Positions 48,801-59,060 of a stretch of 64,000 bases of DNA are shown here, piece by piece (positions within the stretch are counted from its first letter, which is position 1; each line of letters begins with the position of its first letter). The stretch is from contig CM053330.1 of NCBI GenBank assembly GCA_028583605.1, positions 28,656,598 to 28,720,597 of the forward strand. The letters are read 5' to 3'. This DNA is from Dastarcus helophoroides. Lineage: Eukaryota > Arthropoda > Insecta > Coleoptera > Bothrideridae. The translations under genes and the position numbers were made by a program. Below the pieces are notes generated by a model. The model was not told the origin of the DNA, did not search any database, and worked only from the letters and a program-made list of their open reading frames with translations.

Positions 48801-51800
48801 GTCGAAATTTTGAAATAAGTTTATATTCCGAAAATAGTCATAACATTTAGAAAACTTCGAAATTTAATTATAACAAGTTGAAATTTTCAAAAATAGTGAA
48901 AATTCTAAAAGAAGTCCGAAAATTTTAAGTGAAAAAATTTTGCAAAAATCCAATTTTTCAAAAATGAAAATTTTCGGAAATAAGTCTAATTGTTCAGTCT
49001 TTCAAATAAAAGTCCCTTTTACTACACGGAAGTCGAAACTTCGAGAAAAAAGTCGAAACTTTCTTTTAAAAAAAACTAGAAATTTGATTGTCAAAAGTTC
49101 GAACAAAGGTGGAACTGTTAAGAAAAGTGGATATTTTGAAAAACAGTAGAGGTTTTCAAAAAACAATATTTTAACATAATCAGATTTATAAAAAAAATCA
49201 AAATTTTGAAAAAAACTCGAAAAAGATCAAAATTTTGTGTGAAAATTAAAAAAAATTGCAAATAAGTCAAAATCTGAGGCAGTAGCGAAATTGTGAAAGG
49301 GTGAAAATTTAGAAAGTAAACTAAATGTGGAAAAAATGGAAATTACAAAAAGATGGAAACTCGACATTTTCAAAATATGAAATTGAAAGATTTTTTAAAA
49401 AAATCGCCATTCTCCGAAATTCTCTATCTTCTTTGCACAAAGTTGTAGAGGAAGAAATTTGGATTAATTTTCTGACGACGGGCAGAGAATAACACTGCCC
49501 GAAACGTTAAAACTTTAAAATAATCTTGTTGTTACTTAATTTTGCGTCGTTTAAATTTTAAGTGTTTTTTTTAATGTTGAGACACAAACAGCGATTGACA
49601 AACAAAGATCCAACGCAATCCCTGCTGGGGGCAATCTATAACAGATTGCCAATCCTTAACAGAAGGTTACTAAAAATTTAGAATTGTGAAAAGAGTAACT
49701 GGCGAAGAAAAAGCCAATAAAACATGAAACAGAAAGTTAAAATTTTAAGAAAAAGCCGTAATTTTGAAAAAATTCAAATTAAAAAAAAAACATTTTAATC
49801 GAATTTAAAAATATAGTCAATTTGTAAGCAAGGTGAAATTTCGAGTCAAAATTTTGAAAAAGTATATATTTTCAATAACAAGAGGGGCATTTTGAAAAAG
49901 ACCAGCATTTTCAAAAATATAGGGGAAAATGTGAAAAAAGTCAAAATATTTTAAAAAACTTGAAACATTAAAACGAAAATTTTCAAAAATTTTGAAATTT
50001 CCAAAATGAAAATTTTGAACAGACAGAAATGATCAAAAAAGTTTCCGAAAAAAATCAAAATATTATTTTACACAAAAACTAGAATTTTAAAGACTCTGGA
50101 ATTTTCAAAAAAAGTGAAAACTTCGAAAAAATTCGAAATTTTTAAAATTAAGTCAACATTTCGAGAAAAAGTTGAAATTTTGGGAGTCGAACGAGAAAAT
50201 GTGGACATTTTGAAAAGAATGGATATTTCAAAATGTCAAAATTAATTTTGGTGGAAAGGACTTGTTCTTGGTTATATTCAAAAATTGATAAGCAAATTTC
50301 GTCCCCTGAAACTAAGAAAGATTAAAAAATGCAACAAAAGCTTCTCTAACGCGTTTCCATACCCAAGCTAGCACCTTCTAGTATCTAGTATCTCTCTAAA
50401 GATGATAGCTTGGCTATCGAAACGGGTTAGAGCAACTTTGGTTGTACTTTTTAATCTTTCTTGGTTTCAGGCGACAAGATTTGTCTATCCATCTTCAAAA
50501 TTAATAAACTAATTCGAAAAAGATAATGCGAGAATTCTTTCTCGTCTTTCATGCATACGAAGGCGCGGATATCTGCTAGTTCTGTTTATAAATTTTAAGT
50601 TCAAAGTTAAATTTCGATAGAAAAGTCAGTATCTGGAAGAAAATAATTCATTATTATTTTAACTTAATTTTAATATTTATTTAAGATTTAACCTCGAAGT
50701 GTCTCATTTTTTCCTCGAATATTCGACCAAATTTAAAACTTAAGTTTTTCTAAAATTTAGGGTTTCAGGAAATGTCGGATTTAATCGTAAAAACTTCAAA
50801 AAAAAATTGAATATTAGAGTTTGAAATCGAATTTTTGGGATTAAAATCGAAAATTTGGGCATACATTCGAAATCTTAAGGGTTTTTACATAAAGTACGAA
50901 TTTTTTCGAAATTTTGGGTCTCCTTGCCTAGTTCCGAGTTTAAACCTTAAATTTTAATTTTTTATCCAAGATTTCTACTAAAAACTCGAAATGTATATAC
51001 AATTTTTTTATAGAAATTTAGAGTTTCTATTTTTTCTCTGTAAACTTCGAAATAACTATTTTTTGAAATTTTATTTAAAAATTCAATTTTTTGAAGCGGG
51101 TTTCAATTTTTTTTTTGTTTGGACTGTTTTTTCGAAATCCCGAGTAAACAATTTGGACTCGAAAATTTGAGAATATATTTATTATTATTATTAACTTTAA
51201 GTTTTCCCCAAACAAATTCTTTCTAAATATTTTCACTTTGAACTTAAAAATTATATATCTACATATTTTTTGTACAATTTCAACTTTGAAAACGAAATAA
51301 GCATGAGCTAAAATCTAGAATTCCTTTTATAAATAAAGAATATTGTCTTAAAATTTTATTTTTTTTTATCCGAATATAAATTAAAAATTGAAATTTCGAC
51401 TAAGCTGGAGTTTTGGCCTGTTTTGGCTGAAACTATTCGAAACCAGAACCGAAGCTTCGATCGGTCTCTAGTTATAACCTCAAATAAAATTGTTAGCATA
51501 ATTCAGTTCCTAGCAGTAAAAGCTCCAGTTTCACTGGAATAAAAATAACCTAAAAGGTACCCCTAAAAATACTCTACATTTTAGTAAACGTTTCATTAAA
51601 ATCGATTTAGTAGTTTCCAAGATTAGCCCGGACAAAAGATCAGTTGACAGATAGACAGATACTTACTTCAATTTTATCATTATAGGTTAACTATTTCCCA
51701 AAAAATATTTGAAATTAATTCCCAGTTTGTATAAAAGTCAAACATATTCATAAATTACATTACAGGATTAAGAAACATTCTAAGTATGATCACCCAATAA

Positions 51801-54800
51801 GGTTAATTCTATGACAATTTTGTTGATCTTCGAATTAGATGGTCAAAAGATCAGTCAGACACTTACTGCTTCAATTTTATCATTATAGAGTAACTATCTC
51901 CCAAAAAATATTTGAAATCAATTCCCATGCTATTATTAAACTTTGTGTAAAAGTCAAACGTTTTCATAAATTACATTACAGGATTAAGAAACATTCTAAG
52001 TATGATCACCCAATAAGGTTAATTCACAATTTTGTTCATCTTTGAATTAGACGGTCCAAAAATTATAATAATAATTTAAGTTCGACTTTTCTAAACATCT
52101 GGGTCCAACAGTTTTAACGACATCGTTGGGGTGCCCCTGCGAGTTAATTTAGGAAAAATGATTTTAAACAAGCTTGCGTGGAAGTAATCTTGAGCATCAC
52201 CATATTAACTGATTAGCACTATATTAAATGATCAAACCTCGTATTTTATGGGGGGATTTTGGCTCAAAGCGACACTTACTTCGTAGTAATGCTGTTTGGG
52301 CGACTCCCTTTCATAACTATTTCGCCGCCTTTCCGCCAATTGCTGCTCAGGCGAATAATTCCGTCGAACCTGTTCTTGCTGTTGTGGGCTCACCTACAGA
52401 ATAGAATCAAGTTATAAAGAATCCATTGACAAGTCGTATGTACTATTAATTATTTAACAGATATATTAATAACAATTATTACAATTAATATGACTACAAA
52501 CCTGACTCGACGAGTAATATTCCCGACTTTCTTCCGATGCTTCTTCACGAGGATAACAATCTTCGCTCTCTTCTGGCTCATACTCAGTCTAATTTAAATG
52601 ATAACGTTAATAATGTTTGTGTTAAAATGACAATAAATTAGTTAGGTTCACATGTGCCTGAAAGCGTTTCTTTGTGCAACCCCATCTATAAACCTTTAGA
52701 GGCAGAAGTGCACTCAAGTTTTGACAATTGTGAGGGTTGTCTTTCCATAACTACTTTTTATTAACTGTTAATAAACTAGTTTTAAATGATTTATAAAGTT
52801 TGCTTTCAAATTTATTACGTTTTGTTTAGCTAGAACTTGACGATTCTTAAACAACGAACATTGCATATTTAAGCCTCTTGTTTAATAATCTAAAAGAGAA
52901 AATTTGAACGAAGCCCCTGTCTAATACCCATGACTTCAAGTTTTTTCTAATTATCATAAAAATCGCCTTCGTATTTTAGGATAAACAATCTGGCCTTAAG
53001 AAGTCAACCCTTTGGCGCTTTTCCAGTATTTATGGAAAATTAATGATTCTATCTCTGACAAGTATCAAAGTTTTGTTTTGGGCGCATTAGATACCCCCGG
53101 CGACATTTACCTCTTGTCTCGATGGGCTCCTCTGCACGGGGCTGCTGTAGTCGGATTCCGGGTACCCCTTATATCGAGCATACTGGGTAGATTGCACCTC
53201 TTCTTCTTCTTCGGTTTCCCGTTGATCATCGGGATGTGTCAATGTCCTTCCTCGTTTTTGGGCTTCTCGCAATTCTTCCTGCGTCACTTGGATGTTATCC
53301 AATTTTTGTACTTGAGGTAGCGTTTTTATTACTGCTAAGCGATACCTGTTGTAATCGTTAATATCCGTTTAATGGAAGTTTTTTACATTGAAATGAAGTG
53401 AATGTTGCAGTTGAATAGGAACTCATCGTACAATAAAATGCATTTTATTAACCTACTTTGGTAGAAGCCAAGTTTGTAGGCTACCCATTAGTTTGATTGA
53501 GAGATAATCGATATGTGATATTGATGAAGTATGGGGAAATTTTAACCGCTGTTTGTTTACTTTATTGTACAAAGAAATACGTTGAAGTGGAAATATGGAC
53601 TTAATTTCTTCTACGAATAAAATTTCAGTGAAATCAATTTGCGACCATTACAGAATAATTGTATGGAAGCCTTTAGATTACGTTTATTATAAATATTTAT
53701 ATACTTGGTGCCCCTGAAAATATAGTGATTTTTATCTGAACGATATATTTGTATTTCAAGCAACGTTTTAAGGATTTTCCTTGAACAAATATTTTCTTTG
53801 AAGTATTTTTTCCGTTCTAGACTAGAAGAAATTGATTTTAAACATCAGCGAAAAAAGTAAACTAGTCACCTTTGTTAAGAAACTCTCAAATTGAACTTTG
53901 GTAAAAAAATGATAAATAGCACTATGCTGAATAAAAGGGTAAATCGAATAAACTTTGATGGAGAAAAAGAAATCTATTTAATGTATCTCGAACACTGAAT
54001 GACATATAAAAAATATCGACATTTAAAATAAATAAATTACAGAATTTTTAATAAAATATTCAAAGAATCTGAAATTTTTGAATATTGCAGAAAAATTAAA
54101 ATTATCAGAAAATTCGTAATTATCAAAAAAGAAGAGATTTTGAAAAGGTAAAATTTTGGAAAAACTCGAAACTTTAGATAGCTCAAATTTTTAAAGTCAC
54201 ATTTTTAAAAAAATTGAATTTGATTAGAAATTTTCAAAAAAAATAATAAATAAAATTTTGAAAAAATGTCGAACCTTTCAACAAAAAAAAAACAATTTTT
54301 CAAAAAAAGAGTTGATATTTAAAAAAACTGTCGACATTTTGGAAAGGGGTCGAAATTTTTAGGAAAATTAGAAATTTTGCAAAACAGTTAATAATTTCAA
54401 AAAAAATTTGAAAAAAAACATAATATTTCCGGTCAATAAGGGTCTACCATGAAGAATAAAAATTTTGAAGTTATATCTGTCTATAAAAAAATTCGAAATT
54501 TTCAAATAAATGATCGAAAGTCTGCAAAAATATGTCGAAACTTAAAAATTAGTTCAAATTAAAATAAATTTGCAAATTTTAAATAATTTTCAAAAAAACT
54601 TAAATTTTAAAAAAGAATTTTGAATAATTCCAACATTCACAAAAAGTCGAAATTTTCCATAAAGTGGGAATTTTAAAATAAAGTCGTCATTTTGAAAAAG
54701 TTCAGATTTAAGAAAAAGGTCATAATTTTCAAAGAAAAGTTGAAATATTAAAGGTTTATTAAAATGTTGGTATTTTTCTAAATTTTGAAGAATAGACGAA

Positions 54801-57063
54801 ATATTTAAAAAAAACTGAACATTTTAAAAAATAAGAAAATTTCAAGAAAAGTCAAAGTTAAAATAATATCAAAATTTTTAAAAAATCGACACATTCAAAA
54901 GATTTGAGAATTATGAAAAGAGGGGAAATTTATAATTCCAATTTCGAAAAAAATTGAAATTTTGGGAAAGTTTTAGTTAAATTTTCAAGAAAAGCCAAAA
55001 TTTTCGAAACCAAAATATTGAAAAAAATAAAAAAATTATCAGACTGATTGAAATTTTCTAAAGTAGAATTATTGAAAATTTAAAAATTTGCGAAAAGTTG
55101 AAATTTTGATAGTTTTAATATTTTGAAGCAAAGCCGAACATTTTTTAAAAAAGTTGAAATTTTAGGTCATAATTTTGAAACAAAATTAAATTTTTGAAAA
55201 AATGGAGAAATTTTTATAAAAGGTCAAGATTTTCAACAAAAATCGTAATTTTGTAAAGAAACTCGAAAATTAAAAAATAAGAAAAATTTGAAAAAAAGTC
55301 GACATTTTATAAAAATGTCCATTTAAAAAATCAAAACTTTCCAAAAATAAGTCAAAATTTTAAAAAATGGTTGACATTAAAAAATAGTCGAAATTATTGA
55401 CATCGAAATTTTGAATTAAAAATTATAATTTTCAAAAAGAAATTATAAAAAAAGATGAAATTTTGAAAAAAGTCAATTTAAAGTCAAAATTAAAAAAAAA
55501 TCAGCTTTAAAAAATTCAACATTTCCAGAGAAAGTAAGAATTTTCAAAGCGTAGAAATTTTGAAAAAAATGTGGAAATTTTCAAAAAACCAAAACACCGA
55601 AAAGTCGCAATTTTTACGAAAAGATGGAAATGTTCAAAACAAGTATACACAGATCTTTGGAAAAGTTAAAACTTAAAAATAATGAAAAAGAGTCGTGATT
55701 TTCAGAAAAAAATTTGGAAAAAACCAATCTTTTAGAAAACGCTACATTGTCAACAATTTTCATTGGCTAGTTTTGAAAGAAATCTGAAATTTTCGAAAAG
55801 TAACATTTTGAAAATATCGAAATTATCACAAAAGTCGAAATTTTGAAAAGTTAAAATTTTGAAAAAAGCGACATTTTCGATAAAGTTAACATTTTGACAT
55901 ATCGAAATTTTGAGAGAAATTTAATCATTTAAACACTCGACATTTTTAAAAAAGTTAAATTTTTAAAAAATTTAAATTGTGAAATAATACAAACTTTCAG
56001 TCAAATTTTTAAAAAAACCGAATTTTTCGAAAGGTTAAGAGGTTCGAAAAAAAAGATAATATTTTCTGTAAAGTAGAAATCTTTAAAATAAAGTTGAACT
56101 TTTGAAGAGTCGAAACGAAATTTAAAAGGATGCCAATTTAAAAAACTCGAAATTTTTGAAAAATGTCGAAATTATTCATCCAATACGTTAAAAGTAAGCA
56201 CTGCATGTGACAATAAGTGCGATCAGGGTATAAAATAAGTAAATAAATTTCCCACATAATACAAGCAACATTTTAAGTATTTTCCTTAAACATGCCAATT
56301 ACATGTCAGTCGAATATGAAACAATTTGAAAATATTAACAACCAATAACCACAAACCGATGAGGCCCAAGCAAGGTCAAATCGGTGTACTGTTGGTTGTG
56401 AATGTTTTCAACTTGTAGCAGGTTCGACTGTTTCATTACAAAATATTTAATTAGGCAATTATTTTTTATATTAAACTACCTAAATGCATATCACGCGCAG
56501 AGTCAGTATTTGATGGCATTTTGCATAAATGAAAGTTATTTCACTAAAGCAACCGTTGTAACCCTCCTTAAACATATTTTCTTTTGAGTACTTCTTTCTG
56601 TTGCAGACCAGACAAAATTTACTCTAAACATTACTAAAAAATAAATTAACTAACAAATAAAAAATGGATAAATAAATAAAATAGACAAGTTTATTGTAAA
56701 CTGCCATAAAAATATTTAATCAATGAATGGAAATAAGTCGATAAATTGACCTTTGTTAAAAAAAATCATAAATGGACTGAACTTTAGTGAAAAATTGATC
56801 AATGAAGTGAACTTTGGTGGAAAAAAGTTTACGAAAACGTTATTAGCGAAGTTAACCTGGATTAAAAAAATATTTTGGCGAATGATCGAACTTACCCTTC
56901 GACGTTTGCACAAGGGTTTTCTCCAAGCCAGAGATTCCGTAAGTTTGGAAGATTTTGCAAGTACACGACCTCGTTCAGATCTCTTATGTCATTCTGTCTA
57001 ATGTATAGCTCCTCGAGACGTTTGCACCATTGGAAATCGATTAGGCTATTTATCTTGTTTATG
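42877..57063 (-). CDS. CFAP410: CFAP410 (C21orf2) ciliary LRR protein, 5' incomplete, seven exons
   Basis: Minus-strand exons 57063-56896, 53345-53111, 52588-52502, 52393-52280, 47782-47675, 47203-47051 and 42987-42877 join in frame to about 325 codons ending MDELDE, TGA. The first exon seen encodes two leucine-rich repeats (RLEELYIRQNDIRDLNEVVY, LPNLRNLWLGENPC). The next has the LRR cap YRLAVIKTLPQVQKLDN followed by VTQEELREAQKRG, which align with the human protein. The last exon encodes the conserved C-terminal helix NILSAVLCLVKELDYPSLEV. Between these lies a long charged linker of about 190 residues with Glu runs. CFAP410 acts at the ciliary base with NEK1; in insects that means sensory cilia and sperm flagella (inference). 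The N-terminal exon or exons with the first repeat are missing and should lie beyond 64000 or be hidden in the AT-rich tract. Confidence 0.9.
43000..43744. repeat. AT-rich intron sequence with CCGGAAC patch
   Basis: Degenerate repeat in the last CFAP410 intron. The patch 43525-43635 (TTCCGGTTCTCGTTCCGGGA and TTCAGTTCCGGTTTCCGTTC) is the complement of the family seen at 3686-3795 and 6285-6400. Confidence 0.5.
43745..44708. mobile_element. Penelope-like element D with ~310-bp inverted arms
   Basis: The left arm 43745-44054 and right arm 44398-44708 are inverted copies that differ by about one insertion (near the GACTCAACACTG segment), so the insertion is young. Each arm contains the core CTGACGA, C, GGGCAG hairpin with CTGCCC, GAAAC: plus strand 44438-44471, minus strand 43981-44014. 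This is a hammerhead-like arrangement. Between the arms is the end of a Penelope ORF (see 44076-44357). Inverted terminal repeats flanking a 5'-truncated ORF are a known Penelope-like architecture. Confidence 0.85.
44076..44357 (+). pseudogene. Penelope-like GIY-YIG endonuclease, C-terminal fragment
   Basis: The 93-codon frame includes RINEHKNYLSKGDFSKSKIC, EHSFQYDHRIQWTKSCII and KKRKIKEAALILLNGDNC, then WLPLLKREK before a TAG. These match the second half of the GIY-YIG nuclease of Penelope-like elements: the R/H motif, the HxxxxxHxIxW motif and the catalytic Glu region in KEAALI. The reverse transcriptase and the GIY-YIG motif itself are absent, as expected from 5' truncation. It has no stops within the fragment, consistent with recent insertion. 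Confidence 0.85.
44709..46780. repeat. AT-rich tract in the CFAP410 last intron
   Basis: Two kb of degenerate repeat in which the A-rich and T-rich versions alternate. No gene or other element. Confidence 0.5.
46785..46960. mobile_element. Hairpin-forming short element
   Basis: TGTCAACTATCCTGAGAGAG with TCTATC at 46832-46857 is mirrored by GATAGCTTCTCTCAGGATAG with TTAACA at 46883-46908, a stem of about 25 bp around a 25-nt loop. The outer parts (GATGCGTTCAGATTAGACAC and the region to 46960) are less clearly paired. MITE-like, unclassified. Confidence 0.45.
47204..47674. other. CFAP410 intron
   Basis: Complex unique AT-rich sequence. I see nothing in it beyond the splice signals at its ends. 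Confidence 0.5.
47783..49447. repeat. AT-rich tract in a CFAP410 intron
   Basis: T-rich version to about 48700, then A-rich version (AAAGTCGAAATTTTGAAATA). The switch of strand bias near 48720 is abrupt. Confidence 0.5.
49448..49730 (+). mobile_element. Penelope-like foldback D, right arm only
   Basis: The arm begins near TTTTCTGACGACGGGCAGAG and ends at AGCCAATAAAACATGAAAC, matching 44430-44708. The hammerhead-like core is intact at 49472-49505. No left arm or ORF is present, so this is a solo terminal repeat or severely truncated copy. Confidence 0.75.
49731..50295. repeat. AT-rich tract
   Basis: A-rich degenerate repeat; no gene. Confidence 0.5.
50296..50481. mobile_element. Foldback element C, copy 2
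   Basis: The arms start AAATTTCGTCCCCTGAAACT and, on the other strand, AAATCTTGTCGCCTGAAACC. Both contain AAGAAAGATTAAAAA and CTCTAACGCGTTTC-type segments. The centre at 50396-50423 reads CTAAAGA, T, a perfect 6-bp hairpin GATAGC-TTG-GCTATC, then GAAAC. It has a longer centre than copy 1, with an extra TAGCACCTTCTAGTATCTAG part. Confidence 0.7.
50482..51480. repeat. AT-rich tract with hAT-like CGAAGCTTCGG end
   Basis: T-rich degenerate repeat. At 51405-51475, CCAGAACCGAAGCTTCGATC followed by GGTCTCTAG resembles the ends of degraded hAT elements; a related CCGAAGTTTCGGTTTCGGTC patch is at 26008-26060. Confidence 0.4.
51481..51705 (+). mobile_element. Likely 3' tail of an RTE-type retrotransposon
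   Basis: ATCGATTTAGTAGTTTCCAA, then GATTAGCCCGGACAAA, then AGTTGACAGATAGACAGATA and TTCAATTTTATCATTATAG are typical of the 3' non-coding ends of RTE-like elements and the short elements derived from them. There is no coding part. Confidence 0.5.
51650..52060. repeat. Two-copy tandem duplication, unit ~195 bp
   Basis: Unit 1 at about 51655-51845 and unit 2 at about 51850-52055 share ACTTACTTCAATTTTATCAT (unit 2: ACTTACTGCTTCAATTTTAT), CCCAAAAAATATTTGAAAT, ACATTACAGGATTAAGAAAC and AAGTATGATCACCCAATAAG in the same order. Unit 2 has a small insertion. The first block overlaps the RTE-like tail. Confidence 0.8.
53346..56895. other. Large CFAP410 intron
   Basis: The ends (53360-53990 and 56180-56890) are complex sequence; the middle 2.2 kb (54000-56160) is A-rich degenerate repeat. 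The two ends share diverged duplicated segments, for example CAAGCAACGTTTTAAGGATT near 53758 and CAAGCAACATTTTAAGTATT near 56264. Confidence 0.55.
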
Positions 57064-57960
57064 CTGAAAATAATATTATATCTGAGACAAACGCAATGAC
57101 GATAAATCTGAAAACATGGCGATAAATAAAATTAAATTCCAAATATAATAAATCTTTGCAATACTGACACCGACTGACAAACAATGCATAGGCTAAACCG
57201 ATAGATTTAGAAGTACGGAATTGCGCACATAAATTCTTAATATAACATAGGTGAGCACTAAGAAGGATTTCTAAAAATGCATGCCACAAGGGTGTTAAAT
57301 AGGGATGAAAATTTGTATGAAACTTCGTCATTTTTGAAGTTAGAAATAGGATAATTGGTGTTAAGGTTTCAGTTTATAAATAAGTCAGTTATATCGGCGT
57401 TTTTGGCAAGTCATCCCCTTAGGAGGACGTAAAATTTCTTATAAAATAATACAACTAATTTGTATTCGAAAATACAAATATATGGGATACTGGTAGTAAC
57501 TGCATAAGAAAATGAATCTTAAATTTTGAACAGTGAACAAGAAATATTTTCGGATGATGATTAATCAGCAGATGCAAACACTGTATAATTGACTACAAGA
57601 CCTTTGTGGATAATCTGGGTGATTGGAGTATTAATGAAAGTCTGGATCTTCGATAGACTGCATTCGCTTGGTTCTTTTAAAATAAGTTACAAAATATGAC
57701 GTTCTGTTTTTTATTTAAATATTATGACAGCATCGATCAATGAATTTTGTTTTACATGCTTTGATCGACTCTTAACAAACTTCTTGAATTTTGTGAATGT
57801 ATTAGAGAAACCGAGGTAATGCATTCGATGCTGTTTGTCGACTAATCATCTTTCTTCACAGACGCAACAACCCCTTAAATAGTTTGATATTTGGGTATTT
57901 GTCCAAGGAAAAGGCACTTAAATATTCCTCTAAGTAGATAAGTAGAATGTAGATAAAAAA
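57064..57960. other. Complex sequence upstream of the CFAP410 LRR exon
   Basis: No exon with the expected N-terminal CFAP410 sequence is found here. The segment around 57265-57350 (ATGCCACAAGGGTGTTAAAT, then AACTTCGTCATTTTTGAAGT) resembles the 3' regions of dispersed retroelements. Otherwise unassigned. Confidence 0.35.
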
Positions 57961-59060
57961 TTGTTGCGATTTTCAAAACAATATCGAAATCAAGAATTTG
58001 AAAGTCAACATTTCCAAATAAGTAGGAATTTTCAAAAAAAGTCTAACATGTGAAAAAATTAGACATTAAAAAAGTCAACATTTCCAAAAAAAAAACAAAT
58101 TTGGAAAATTAGTTCAAATTTTAAAAAAATGTCAAAATTTGGAAAATGTGGAAATTTTGAAAAAGAGGAATTTTTGATAAAATTAAGAATTTGAAAGCAT
58201 GACATTTTTTTTTAAATTCGATATTTTCAAAAGAAGTTGAAATTTTCAATAAAAGTTAATATTTTGAAAAAAGTCTAGAAGTTTGGAAAAATTCGAATTT
58301 TTCAAAAAAATAAAATTTTAAAAAAGTCGAAAACTTTGAAATCAAAATTTTCTAAAGCAATCAGAATTTTGAAATATTACTTTTGAAAATTTCTACTTTA
58401 TTGAAAATTTTTTCTTTATATACTTTTGAAAATGTTAACGTTTTTAAAAATTTAGACTCAATATTTCTCATTACTTTTTTTTAGATTTTTGACATTTTAA
58501 AAAAATATCGACCTCTTTAAGAACTTTGTCCGTTCTTCGAAATTTTGAGTTTTTTGTGTTTGAATATTCTGAAAATTCTAATTTATTTTTCAAAGTATCG
58601 ACTTAAAAATTTTTACTTTTTTAAAAGTTGAAGTATTTCAAACTTTCAATTTGAAAAAAAAAATTTGAAATCAAAATTTTCTAAAACAATCAGAATTTTA
58701 AAAAAATTTAAATTTCCAAAAAGGTTAAAATTTTCAAAAATATATTCACCTTTTCAAAACAATCGTGTAAAATTTTAGATTTTTATAAAAGTCGATATTT
58801 TGAAAAATAGTCTACACTTTTAAAAAAAGGCAAATTTTTGTAAAACGTCGACATTTGAAAGAATTTGAAGTATTTTTAATCAATTTTTCAAAAAAGCAAA
58901 AATTTACTGAATAAAGCCAAAATGATCAGAAAAGTCGAAATTTAAGAAAAAGTCCATACTTTCAATAGCTCAAATATTGAAAAAATGTCGACCCTTTTTT
59001 AAAAAAATTCGGAAATTTTGATTACAAATTTTTGAATAGTTTAAAAATGTCAAAATATTG
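57961..59060. repeat. A-rich degenerate repeat
   Basis: Irregular AAAGTCGAAATTTTCAAAA-type strings, with a short T-rich inversion at about 58380-58660. No gene. Confidence 0.6.
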
